Assembly: GCA_003024985.2 (NCBI GenBank)
Contig: PXIH01S0005069.1
Reading direction: 5' to 3' (one strand)
Length of the DNA stretch: 10,275 nucleotides
From: Euperipatoides rowelli
Lineage: Eukaryota; Onychophora; Udeonychophora; Euonychophora; Peripatopsidae
Under the pieces are notes generated by a model. It was not told the origin of the DNA. It did no database searches and worked only from the letters and a program-made list of their open reading frames with translations. Of the stretch, positions 1 to 7,391 are shown piece after piece (positions within the stretch are counted from its first letter, which is position 1; the number at the start of each line of letters is the position of its first letter). Made by a program: the position numbers and the translations under genes.

Positions 1-726
1 GTGATAATGTATAAACAGCAGCAGCCAAGGTGTAATGCCAAAATAGACACAACTCAGGTACACTAGAAAATGAGTGAAAATATATGTCTTTTGGGGGTTT
101 ATTTCATTAAATGAAGTATACGGTATCACATTAAAGTTACAGGACATACTGTATGTTGATATAGAATAAGTTAACATATGGAGTAATCATATTAGTTTTT
201 TTTTAGTTTTTTATTTATGATTTTACTAAATCTAATAAAATGAGAAATTTTTAAACTCTAGAATAGTCCTGACTTTCCAAAATGTATTGATGTCCTGTTA
301 GGAACAAAATCTATCTACTGTATATTTTGGCTGCACCTTTCTTCATAGAGAGTTAAGAGTGAGAATTCATTTCATTTTGATTTACGGATGGGCGTTAAAA
401 AAATGATGAAAATGTTTAAATGGTATAGATAAATGTACAGTATATTAGAAAAAACTCAGAAATAAATGATTTTGAAAAGCAATTTTCTAAAAAATTGCTA
501 TGCAAAATAATGTTCAAACAATAATAATCCACAAATCTATTTACAGTCTGATATAAAATATTTTGCCATTTGAAACCTTCGAGATTTTTTTATGTCTATA
601 TAACTGAGTTTGAATCGCCTACATCAAAATACCACCAAATAAATAAATGTTTTAAATACCTGTATAATTTTTTCAATCGTTAATTTTTTCAAGTTGTTGC
701 AAACATAAATTGAAAACAAATAAATT
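1..726. other. AT-rich stretch without recognisable gene
   Basis: No long open frame, splice-bounded GC-rich block or transposon end was found on either strand. The sequence is AT-rich with short T and A runs and scattered ACAGTATA-type words, the same words that become dense further right. It could be intergenic, intronic or 3' UTR sequence; nothing visible decides between these. Confidence 0.7.
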
Positions 727-743
727 AAAAAAAAAAAAAAAAA
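727..743 (+). repeat. A17 homopolymer
   Basis: This is an uninterrupted run of 17 A. It could be the tail of a retroposed transcript, but no recognisable retroelement body or AATAAA signal at the expected spacing precedes it and no target duplication was found. It is best read as a simple repeat. Confidence 0.95.
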
Positions 744-1685
744 CCAAGACAGAAAAAGACTCAGTCAACCAAGATAATAGTTATAAATGTTTTTGTGCTC
801 ATAATAAGCACTTTCAGATCACTACATGGTAGCATTGCATCATTAATAAGGGACCATTTCCAATAACAACACTCATCCTCGCTTTTCACAGTAAAAAAAG
901 AAATGTGAAACGATCCCAAAAAGAGACAATTAACAGACTGCCCATACAAAAAATCAACTCGTTCATTTCCGAATTGTGTAAATATTTTATACATTAGAAA
1001 GCCCTTTTAAATTTAAGATTCAATTTGTAATAATAAATATCAATACCTCAATGGAAAAATAAATATATTTAACATATTTAGATTATTATAGTGTTGTTGT
1101 TTTAAGTTGAAAACCATATACTGGGATTGCACAATGGTATAAAGTTTACATCATATGTATTTATATACTTTTAAGCTTTAAAGTTGCTTAGTCCTTAAAA
1201 ATTTTCACTCCCCTTTTATAGTAATAAAAAATAATCTAAATGAATGTCCTTAATTACCAAGCTGTTAGTCAACCCCTAAATTACAAGGAAAATAAAGCAT
1301 GAAGTCATGATGGGATTCAAATAAGCTAAATTATAAATTTTTATTATTGGTGACTTTAAAATCGAGGTGATATAACAGCATACACCATGCTTATTGATAA
1401 TGCAGGTACAGGCATCTTGCAAAGAGCATTGACCAATAAACAAATTGGAATATACAGGTGTTCTGTGTGGTGTAACGAACCAGCAAAATAAGAACAAATT
1501 GCATTACCATGTTCCAAGTCTATTAAGCATATCATTATAGCCAATATCAAATAAAATAGAAAACATTTTAATTTTTTTTCAGCCATTATCATCATAAACT
1601 GAGAAATTTGCCTTTTTACATTTGTTTTCTTTTGCCAGCTAATGCTGTATCTTTTTCGCTCATTAAATAAAAGTCTCAATACTAG
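744..1685. other. AT-rich stretch without supported gene
   Basis: Minus-strand open frames of 73-123 codons occur here. They are rich in F, I, L, Y and C, as expected for chance translation of AT-rich DNA, and two of them overlap in different frames. None resembles a known family, and none shows a raised-GC block with splice sites at both ends. I see no gene here. Confidence 0.65.
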
Positions 1686-1757
1686 CAGTGGTGTAATTAA
1701 CAGGATGGTCTGGATGAAAAATTTCAAATTTTAGGGTTGGTGGGACTCGTCGGCTTC
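1686..1757 (+). mobile_element. Possible hAT-like transposon end (fragment)
   Basis: The stretch begins CAGTGGTGTAATTAAC, which resembles the CAGTGGCGTA-type terminal repeat of many hAT elements. The following 50-60 bases (with TTAGGGTTGGTGGGACTCG) are less AT-rich than the surroundings. No matching opposite end, 8-bp target duplication or transposase was found. Chance similarity of a short AT-rich word is a real alternative. Confidence 0.25.
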
Positions 1758-2221
1758 AGAACATTAAAAATTTCTTCTAAAAATATAGGCCTACAGTATT
1801 AATCTAAAAATCAAAGTTTTTTTTTTTTTTGCTTGAAGCCACAGTGCTGCCCATCCATTATAGCTATTATAGTGATAAAAATAAGCCTGGATCATGACTT
1901 AATTTTTTTACTTATCCATACAAATATATTATACATTTTTTTTTTTTTTTGCCATGGGTCCTTTCATTCCTAGTCACCCAACTGGATTTGAGACATACAT
2001 TAAGTAATTGATATTTATTGAAGTTGTTGCAATTAAATAATATGGAACATGTACTGTAACTGATCAAATCAGCACAGGATGACAACTTTTCTCTACAGCT
2101 TAATGTTAGTTTTTACTTTTTAATTAAGGACACATATCAGATCCAGCGATATAACAAATGTGATCTTCAATTAAATGATTTTATACCACCAATGTTAGTG
2201 AGAATTGACAGACAAGATCAG
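1758..2221. other. AT-rich stretch with two poly-T runs
   Basis: Two T runs, 1817-1830 (14 T) and 1936-1950 (15 T), are each followed by GC and a short mixed-composition sequence. Read on the minus strand they are poly-A tracts, so they could be old retroposon tails. No retroposon body is recognisable. No coding sequence is seen. Confidence 0.6.
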
Positions 2222-2561
2222 TAGTGGTTCATTTCCGCTAGGGCGCCTATGGCAGCCATTGTTATTTCTCAGCAGCAGTTTGTTTGTTTTATATCTTTTT
2301 ATTGTTGTTTTTCTTTACTAAGATGGTGGATTGACTTATGGTTATCTGATGAAAATTTTTCCCATAGTACAGATCATGGAGCAGTTGGCTTGTTTTGCGT
2401 TGGAATGCCGAATTGTGCATTGCAATGCTCTTACGGTCAAGGCCCTGAATGAGCTGACGCGGAGGTTTCCGTTTGATGAATTGTTGGAGTTTGTATGGAA
2501 TCCTTTCATCTATTGTTCTTTGTATTATTTCAACATGTTGCTGCATCTCCTATTTGTTTAA
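2222..2561. other. GC-raised island, possible exon or transposon-derived coding remnant
   Basis: The block 2361-2480 is about 49% GC (59 of 120), far above its surroundings. On the plus strand a frame runs from 2331 to a stop near 2561, and a CCCATAG sequence ending at 2367 could be a splice acceptor ahead of ATCATGGAGCAG. On the minus strand a frame of 85 codons (2546 to 2289) is rich in Q, K and R and hydrophilic, which looks more like a soluble protein than the plus frame, whose end is hydrophobic. I recognise neither product. A second upstream GC rise (2222-2265) holds a plus-strand ATG at 2249. The strand, and whether this is an exon, a retroelement piece or neither, is undecided. The single N at 2576 lies just outside. 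Confidence 0.25.
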
Positions 2562-2819
2562 GGTTGGAAGTAACGNCTGCTTTTATTTTATTTTAAGTTC
2601 TTTGGATTTTTTGTGACTATGAAACATTACGTTAATGGATTTGAACTGTATTATAGTGTTAATAAAGCTTATTGACTTTTGTGTTTTGGCTATAGTTACT
2701 ATCCGGAAGTTGCACATAAGTACCCTTTTGAGGCCAGTGAGTCACCTTGAATCTAATTGAACTTTTTTGTATATATTTTTATTGTAAATAGTTTTTACTA
2801 ATCAAAATCTTTATTTTAG

Positions 2820-2914
2820 TTTATGTAAATGTAGGCCACATCCTTTGTGGGCTAGGACTTCATGTGTAATTACAGTACCATGTTTTTTGCTGAATAAACA
2901 CATCATAATAATAA
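2820..2914 (+). other. Possible retroelement or transcript 3' end with poly(A) signal
   Basis: After a moderately GC-rich stretch (TAGGCCACATCCTTTGTGGG and following) comes TGCTGAATAAACAC, with AATAAA at 2893-2898, then an ATA/AAT short repeat and A-rich sequence to about 2940. A unique body, AATAAA and a simple-repeat tail is the usual build of the 3' end of many LINEs, and also of an ordinary plus-strand mRNA. Another AATAAA lies at about 2660. The GC-raised island 2222-2561 is upstream on the same strand, so the two may belong together as a truncated retroelement or short transcript. No reverse-transcriptase motif is seen. The family is not recognised. Confidence 0.3.
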
Positions 2915-4265
2915 AGAAAATTTAAAAAACAAAACAATTTAAATGCAGAGGCTAAAAGATTAAAAACCCTCTGGTGTTCTTAACTTTAGGTTTATCAGAT
3001 ACCCTTTAAAATACAGAAATTTTCTACACAGGTTAATAAATTTGTAGCATTTTTTTAAAAAAAAATACACAGTATTTTATAACTTAAACACCATGATATT
3101 CACAAAATATGGTGCATGGTGTGACTTTCATAAAAGAATGTTGGTACCCATTGATTAAAATCTAGCCATGTTAATCTGCCTTTTATTCTTAAAAAAAAAA
3201 TATGGGTCAAATTTTAAGAACTTTTAAATCTGTCAAAGGTGCAAATTATTTTATCAAACAGTTGGAAATCAATGCTAACAGCATTTATTAGGTGAAAGAT
3301 ATACCTGTACCTATATATATATATACTGTATATATATCTTAATGATTTAAGAATGGAAAGGACTTTTAATAAATCATAAGCTTTGAAAGAAATTACAAAA
3401 AAAAATATGGAATTTGTTGAGGTGTTACAATAGCAAGAAATCTTTACTGTACAGTATATAAAAACAACTTTAACTTGAGTAATCAATAATGTATGGGCAG
3501 TGTTTAAGAGTCTCTGAATCTGTACCTGACACAGGCAAGTATCAACCTAACAAGCCTAGCCTAAGTTGTATCTAAAAAGAAATCAAGTTTTCTTCATTTT
3601 TTTAAAAGAATAGATCTAAAATATTTCCAGTTACAAGAAGAAAAAATGTTACACATCTATTCAGGAGGGAACAGTGAATGGCATAGGTTCAGAAATTCAT
3701 GAAAATTTGATACTAAATTCTGGGATTGACGCAAATCGACATCTTGCAACTTTTGATATTAGGAAAATTTTCATAGAAGGAAAATCTAGCAAGGTTCTAA
3801 AATCATTTAAAAATCAAAATATTTCAATCTCCTTTTTTACTGCCAACCTAACTTTTGAAATACCTAAAAATAGCCAAATTAGCTGAAATGACTTACCGTA
3901 ACAGTATTTTAAAAAAAAAACATTTCTTGAATCATGAATTAATTGAACTAGGAGATTGTAAATCTGAAAAAAGCCGGATGGGAAATAACCGAATATAACG
4001 GAATTTAACAAAATAAATCACTATCAGATGCAACCAAAATCCCACTTGTCAAGTCACCATTGTTAGAACCAGAAAATGAGATTTTTACCATTAGAGTTGG
4101 GTTACATGAGCATTGAAATAGTTGGACTGCTAATGCACAGTGTTAGCACAGAAATATTCACCACTGAAAGATAGAACTAGGCTGGCATTGCAAAGACCCC
4201 ATCGGTAATTTTAATGCTCTAGGTCATATTAAAATACTGAGCAATTTGATATACATACGCAAATA
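2915..4265. other. AT-rich stretch without supported gene
   Basis: The only marked sequence is a TATATA...CTGTATATATAT microsatellite at 3312-3338. A plus-strand open frame at 3674-3886 (70 codons) is rich in I, N, S, K and F, has no recognisable motif, and overlaps an equally plausible minus-strand frame, so it is not called as a gene. Around 3545-3565 there is an AACCTAAC/GCCTAGCCTAA word of a kind common in some invertebrate genomes; it is not diagnostic. Confidence 0.6.
3312..3338. repeat. TA microsatellite with central CTGTA
   Basis: A (TA)n tract is interrupted by one ACTGTA word. It is a short example of the motif that forms large clusters at 5285-5520, 6437-6560 and 6750-6920. Confidence 0.9.
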
Positions 4266-4471
4266 CAGTAATCCCTCCATTTACACTAGGTATGTGTTCC
4301 TCAGTGACCTCGTGTAAATAGAAATTCGTGTAAATAGATACTAATACATTTAGTGATTAGCAGTAAATTATAATTCAATTAAAGGTCTTTTAAGTGCACA
4401 TTAATGTACATTTGGCATTCGTGTAACTTTGAAACCGTGTAAAAAGATACGTGTAAATTGAGGGATTACTG
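4266..4471. mobile_element. Complete 206-bp MITE, pogo/Tc1-mariner type
   Basis: The left end reads CAGTAATCCCTCCATTTACA. The reverse complement of the right end reads CAGTAATCCCTCAATTTACA. Over 21 bases the two ends differ at one position. The element is flanked directly by TA on both sides (4264-4265 and 4472-4473), the target duplication of the Tc1/mariner/pogo superfamily. It is too short to encode a transposase, so it would have been moved in trans. Internally, CGTGTAAATAGA-like words recur near both ends, extending the palindromic character. The CAGTAATCCCTC start resembles pogo/Tigger-like non-autonomous families from memory; superfamily placement rests mainly on the TA duplication and end sequence. 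Confidence 0.88.
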
Positions 4472-5284
4472 TATAAGTAATGTTTAAGTGCAACATTTTA
4501 AATGTGTGAGCAGAATCAAATCAAGAGAATTGAACATTTTAAGAAACAGCAATTTCAACGCTAGTATAGACAACCATTAGCATTAAAAAAAAATCCATAG
4601 CTTTAGTTTCAAAACTAATTTCAAAAAGTGGTTTTCATTTTATTAAAAATTATATAAAATTGAATTGTTCAAAACATGCTCCCTCCTGAAAAATTCTAAA
4701 CAAGACTAAACTAGAATATGTACAGTAGGTACCTTGTGTTTAACCTTCTGTTTTTTTTAATAGCAAATAAAAAATTTAAAAAAATCTTGCACTATATTAA
4801 TTCTTTCCGAATCAAAATTTGTAATAAAAGCCTTCACAAAAACTTTTGGGGATTTTAAATAAAACCCTTTTCATTCATAAAAATACAATTTTCCATTTGT
4901 CACTATAATATTTTTAAAACAGGGGAAGGGGACAAATGATGTCCCAGAGTAGCTATTTATAATATGTACATACTGTAGTAAACCAAATCTTTAGTATATT
5001 CAATGAGACTAAAAAAAAAAAGTTGTTATATTGGTTCTAAATTACAAGAAGCAGATACCAAAGTTCCTCTGAAAAGAAATTATCCAACTTTTTTTTTTTA
5101 ACTTTTTTTTTTTTTCCTAAATAGAATTACATCCAACATTGATTTTAAAACAATTAAATGATTATATTAAGCTAGCTAGGTGTTGCTTTCCTTCAATAAT
5201 TTTAATATACAGTAGCCTACTTAGAAGAGATCACATATAGGAGGAAGTGGATAAACAACATCTGGCTTTAAAATAGCATCAATT
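4472..5284. other. AT-rich stretch without gene
   Basis: No coding frame or transposon end is recognised. There is a perfect 15-bp inverted repeat, 11 A plus GTTG at 5011-5025 against CAAC plus 11 T at 5085-5099, with a 59-base spacer, followed by another T run to about 5115. These are homopolymer-driven and probably of no function. Confidence 0.65.
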
Positions 5285-5520
5285 AAGAGTTTATATACAC
5301 ATTGTATATGGTTATATACTTTTCTTATATACTGTATATAACCATATACAGTATTAACTGTGCATATGCTGTGTGTGTATATAGAATATGCTGTATATAA
5401 TATAGTATAGTATTTAAATACAGAATATACTGATATACTGTATATAAATATATATACTGTATGTACACAGGTACTGTATATATTATATATACTGTATATA
5501 CAGTATACTGTATATAATAA
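5285..5520. repeat. CTGTATA/TATACAG motif cluster (left of hairpin)
   Basis: About ten copies of ACTGTATA or its complement TATACAGT lie in about 240 bp, at irregular spacing and with intervening TA runs. The motif is nearly self-complementary with its neighbours (TATACTGTATATACAGTATA), so the whole block can form many small hairpins. It is not a regular tandem array. The Tyr/Ile/Thr/Val-rich open frame across it is an artefact of the repeat. Confidence 0.9.
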
Positions 5521-5600
5521 TACATGAAATACTATAAAATATAAAAGAAAAATTTAATTACTTCTACAAGTAAAACAAATGACCCCTCACACTCCCAAAA
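5510..5600 (-). repeat. Outer left arm of inverted duplication
   Basis: The reverse complement of this stretch aligns, with gaps, to 6299-6376. Shared blocks are a GAGGGG(T)CATTTGTT word (left 5575-5590, right 6309-6321) and a block around TATATTTTAT..ATTTCATG.ATTATTATAT (left about 5513-5545, right about 6341-6375). Similarity is lower than in the core. It is separated from the core arm by about 165 bases (5601-5764) that have no partner on the right. Confidence 0.6.
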
Positions 5601-5764
5601 AAAGATTCAAGCGGGCACTGTAAAGAAAAGCTTCCCAGTCTTTTCAAAATTCCTCTAAAATATATAAATTTTTATGAATTTTATAAAAATTATTCAAAAA
5701 CAAGTTATTTTTTAAATATTTTACAGAAAAAATAACAAGAGAATCCAAAAATCAGGGCAAGTAC

Positions 5765-6024
5765 GTCTAAATAAAAATAAGACTTTAGTGCAAACTCGTC
5801 ATGAGACTAATAGCATTTGGAAAGAAACAAGATCTCAAATAACAAGTCAAGGAGTGCAAAATAAGACAATAAAATAAAAAAGATTTCAGTAAAAGAAGCT
5901 TCATGGCTCATCAAGTTCAGAGTGGAGTTCATTTATATTTCGCCAAGTCAGAAACAAATGACCATCAGGAACAATATCAATGATTTAATAAAAACACTAA
6001 AAAAGAGAAAAAAGAATAAAATAA
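5765..6024 (-). repeat. Left core arm of long inverted duplication
   Basis: This arm begins GTCTAAATAAAAA and is the reverse complement of 6041-6297 with about 15 substitutions and three short indels over about 260 bases (about 94% identity, counted by hand). The innermost 35 bases pair perfectly. The loop between arms is only 16 bases, of which AAAA/TTTT can also pair, leaving TGTACG (6030-6035). The structure is a single huge stem-loop. Read on the minus strand the arm holds a 27-codon open stretch described separately. Confidence 0.97.
5901..5984 (-). pseudogene. Short ORF remnant in left hairpin arm
   Basis: Read on the minus strand, 5984 down to 5901 is open for 27 codons after an in-frame TAA (5985-5987) and ends at TGA. 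The peptide includes IVPDGHLFLTWRNINELHSE, which has a more protein-like composition than most chance frames here. The mirrored arm has the same frame (6078-6134) but a TAA replaces the GAA codon. A pyrimidine-rich tract ending in TTTTTTAG lies upstream in both arms, as before a last exon, but the in-frame stop falls between it and the peptide. I do not recognise the family. It may be a decayed terminal-exon copy or chance. Confidence 0.2.
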
Positions 6025-6040
6025 GAAAATGTACGTTTTT

Positions 6041-6297
6041 TTATTTTATTCTTTTTTCTCTTTTTTAGTGTTTTTAAGTCATTGATATTGTTCCTGAAGG
6101 TCATTTGTTTCTGACTTGGCGAAATATCAATTAACCCCACTCTGAACCTGATGAGCCATGAGGCTTCTTTTACTGAAATCTTTTTTTATTTTATGGTCTA
6201 ATTTTGCACTCATTGTCTTGTTATTTGAGATCTTGTTTCTTTCCAAATGTTGTTAGTCTCATGACAAGTTTGTACTAAAGTCTTTTTATTTAGACTA
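6041..6297 (+). repeat. Right core arm of long inverted duplication
   Basis: This arm is the mirror copy of 5765-6024, ending TTTATTTAGACTA. Differences from the left arm include a 3-base and a 2-base deletion, one extra T in a homopolymer, and about 15 point changes spread evenly along the arm. That spread suggests an old duplication rather than a cloning or chimeric-read artefact, which would normally give identical arms. The arm ends precisely at the N (6298) and a poly-G run. Confidence 0.97.
6078..6134 (+). pseudogene. Short ORF remnant in right hairpin arm
   Basis: From GTC at 6078 the frame reads VIDIVPEGHLFLTWRNIN and then a TAA at 6132-6134, where the left arm has GAA. If the stop is ignored the frame continues to the same terminal TGA as in the left arm, with two further Leu-to-Pro changes. 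The pair shows both conservation (15 consecutive codons with only Asp/Glu and one synonymous change) and decay. No family is recognised. Confidence 0.2.
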
Positions 6298-6298
6298 N

Positions 6299-6376
6299 GG
6301 GGGGGGGGGAGGGGCATTTGTTCTAATTTTTGGTGGGAATTATATTTTATTAGATATCCCATGAATTATTATATTC
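6299..6376 (+). repeat. Poly-G tract and outer right arm of inverted duplication
   Basis: A run of 11 G (6299-6309), A, then GGGG follows the N at 6298. After it, GGCATTTGTT and the block TATATTTTATTAGATATCCC match the reverse complement of 5513-5595 with gaps. The left side has GGGAGTGTGAGGGG in the matching place, so the G run is probably an expansion or sequencing distortion of that purine stretch. Confidence 0.6.
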
Positions 6377-6436
6377 ATTAGGTTTTAGCTGATTTTACTA
6401 TTCCTTGTCAGTGTTGTCTATTTTTGGCAAGTTTTT

Positions 6437-6560
6437 ATATACAGTATATAGTGTATATACAGTACATACTGTACATTAGATACGGTACATTCACACAATG
6501 TATGTACAGTATATATTAAGTGTATACATACAATACAGTATAGAATGTACTGCATACCAT
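6437..6560. repeat. CTGTATA/TATACAG cluster (right of hairpin, first block)
   Basis: Repeated TATACAGTATA, ACAGTACATACTGTACA and similar words lie at irregular spacing. Together with 5285-5520 they bracket the inverted duplication on both sides at comparable distance, so this may be the mirrored continuation of the same duplication, blurred by repeat turnover. Because the motif is self-complementary, orientation cannot be told by eye. Confidence 0.85.
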
Positions 6561-6749
6561 ACATGCATATTAAGCTGGCCACTAGAAAATAAGCTAAGGT
6601 TTTGCCAACTTGGGCCAGTCAAGATTAGTTAAATGGGTATTTATAGACGGTATATATTTTAATATTGTACTACTTTATAATTTCAATATTAATAATGTTT
6701 GGTAGCAACATTATATTTTTGCTTTCAACCCAGCTTAAATATTATACAT
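6561..6749. other. AT-rich spacer between repeat clusters
   Basis: This is mixed AT-rich sequence with no motif recognised, including one short stretch of more even composition (GGCCACTAG...TTGGGCCAGTC, about 6577-6621). No gene. Confidence 0.6.
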
Positions 6750-6920
6750 GTGATGTATGTATACTGTATATACATTTATGTACAGTATTTATATTATATA
6801 TACTGTATATATATATACTCGATAATGTATGTACTGTATACTGCATATACAGTACATAAACTAGGTGTGTGGGTGTATATACTGTACTGTACTATGAACA
6901 CAATATAATGTACTGTATAT
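6750..6920. repeat. CTGTATA/TATACAG cluster (right of hairpin, second block)
   Basis: Dense TACTGTATATA and TATACAGTAC words with a short (TA)n core occur near 6796-6818. Two overlapping open frames rich in Tyr, Ile, Cys and Val cross it; they are translations of the repeat and not genes. Confidence 0.88.
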
Positions 6921-7185
6921 AAAGTCTGTTTATAAATTAAGTTAATTTATGATAGGGTTGTGTTTTGGATATTGACTTGCAAATCAAAAACGTGCAAACA
7001 AACAAATTTTCTTATGAACATTTTTAGGTTAATCTAAAAAAATTGTACCTATAGTTGTTAGTACTGCTGGCTGAATGGATATAAATTTAGGCTAATAGAT
7101 TTAACATGCATTCATAGAAAATGTTCTTAGAAAGAATTTTAAGCAATTTGAAATAAATGAATCTTTCTAAGACTATTGTTACATT
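6921..7185. other. AT-rich stretch without gene
   Basis: No recognisable coding sequence, transposon end or RNA gene was found. Confidence 0.65.
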
Positions 7186-7303
7186 ATACTACAGTATATA
7201 TTGTGAATCGTGTAATTTAAAAAATGGTAGGAATTCTTAAATCGTGTTATTCCAAAAACATTAAAAAAAAAATCCTTGTAAATTGAGAATTATCTATACT
7301 GCA
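7186..7303. mobile_element. Probable diverged relative of the 4266-4471 MITE
   Basis: The right part reads CCTTGTAAATTGAG...CTATACTG, close to the right end of the complete MITE (CGTGTAAATTGAGGGATTACTG) with several changes. The left part carries GAATCGTGTAAT and AAATCGTGTTATTCC, echoing the GTGTAA words inside that element. The left end (ACTACAGTATAT) has mostly lost the CAGTAATCCCTC sequence. A run of 10 A lies inside. It is best read as an old, decayed copy or a related subfamily. Confidence 0.4.
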
Positions 7304-7310
7304 TAAATAT

Positions 7311-7345
7311 ATCCCACACACAATATACTGTATGCAGTATATATA

Positions 7346-7376
<31 letters not shown>

Positions 7377-7391
7377 CTCACACACACACAA
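7311..7391. repeat. Compound CTGTATA, (TA)n and (CA)n microsatellite
   Basis: CACACACAATATACTGTATGCAGTATATATACTGTG is followed by 13 TA units (7351-7376), then about six CA units (7380-7390) and an A run. The two dinucleotide tracts abut, as expected for slippage-driven growth. Confidence 0.95.

Noticed and set aside
727-743. A17 run as the tail of a processed pseudogene
   Set aside because: No recognisable transcript body upstream and no target duplication.
761-994. 77-codon minus-strand open frame
   Set aside because: No recognisable motif, no raised GC, no clear splice signals, and composition as expected for AT-rich chance frames.
1276-1727. Two overlapping minus-strand open frames (73 and 123 codons)
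   Set aside because: They lie in different frames on the same DNA with hydrophobic F/I/L/C-rich composition. The longest could be a membrane peptide by chance, but nothing supports a gene.
3214-3486. 90-codon minus-strand open frame
   Set aside because: It spans a TA microsatellite (Tyr/Ile/Arg repeats) and has no family resemblance.
3674-4011. Opposing open frames of 70 (plus) and 65 (minus) codons
   Set aside because: They overlap on opposite strands, neither is recognised, and there is no compositional change at their borders.
5011-5099. 15-bp perfect inverted repeat as a functional hairpin
   Set aside because: Eleven of the fifteen pairs are A/T homopolymer, so it is expected by chance in this composition.
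5325-5525. 66-codon minus-strand open frame rich in Tyr, Ile, Thr and Val
   Set aside because: It is a translation of the CTGTATA/TATACAG repeat; the periodic peptide reflects the DNA repeat.
5510-6376. Palindrome as a cloning or chimeric-read artefact
   Set aside because: About 15 scattered substitutions and several indels between arms imply independent evolution after duplication; an artefact would give near-identical arms. The N and poly-G at the edge keep a small doubt.
6665-6908. Two overlapping plus-strand open frames (64 and 69 codons)
   Set aside because: They overlap in different frames across a CTGTATA cluster and have repeat-driven Tyr/Ile/Cys composition.
5285-6920. CRISPR-like array
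   Set aside because: Repeats are short, irregularly spaced and AT-palindromic, spacers are not of uniform length, no cas genes are present, and the sequence appears animal.
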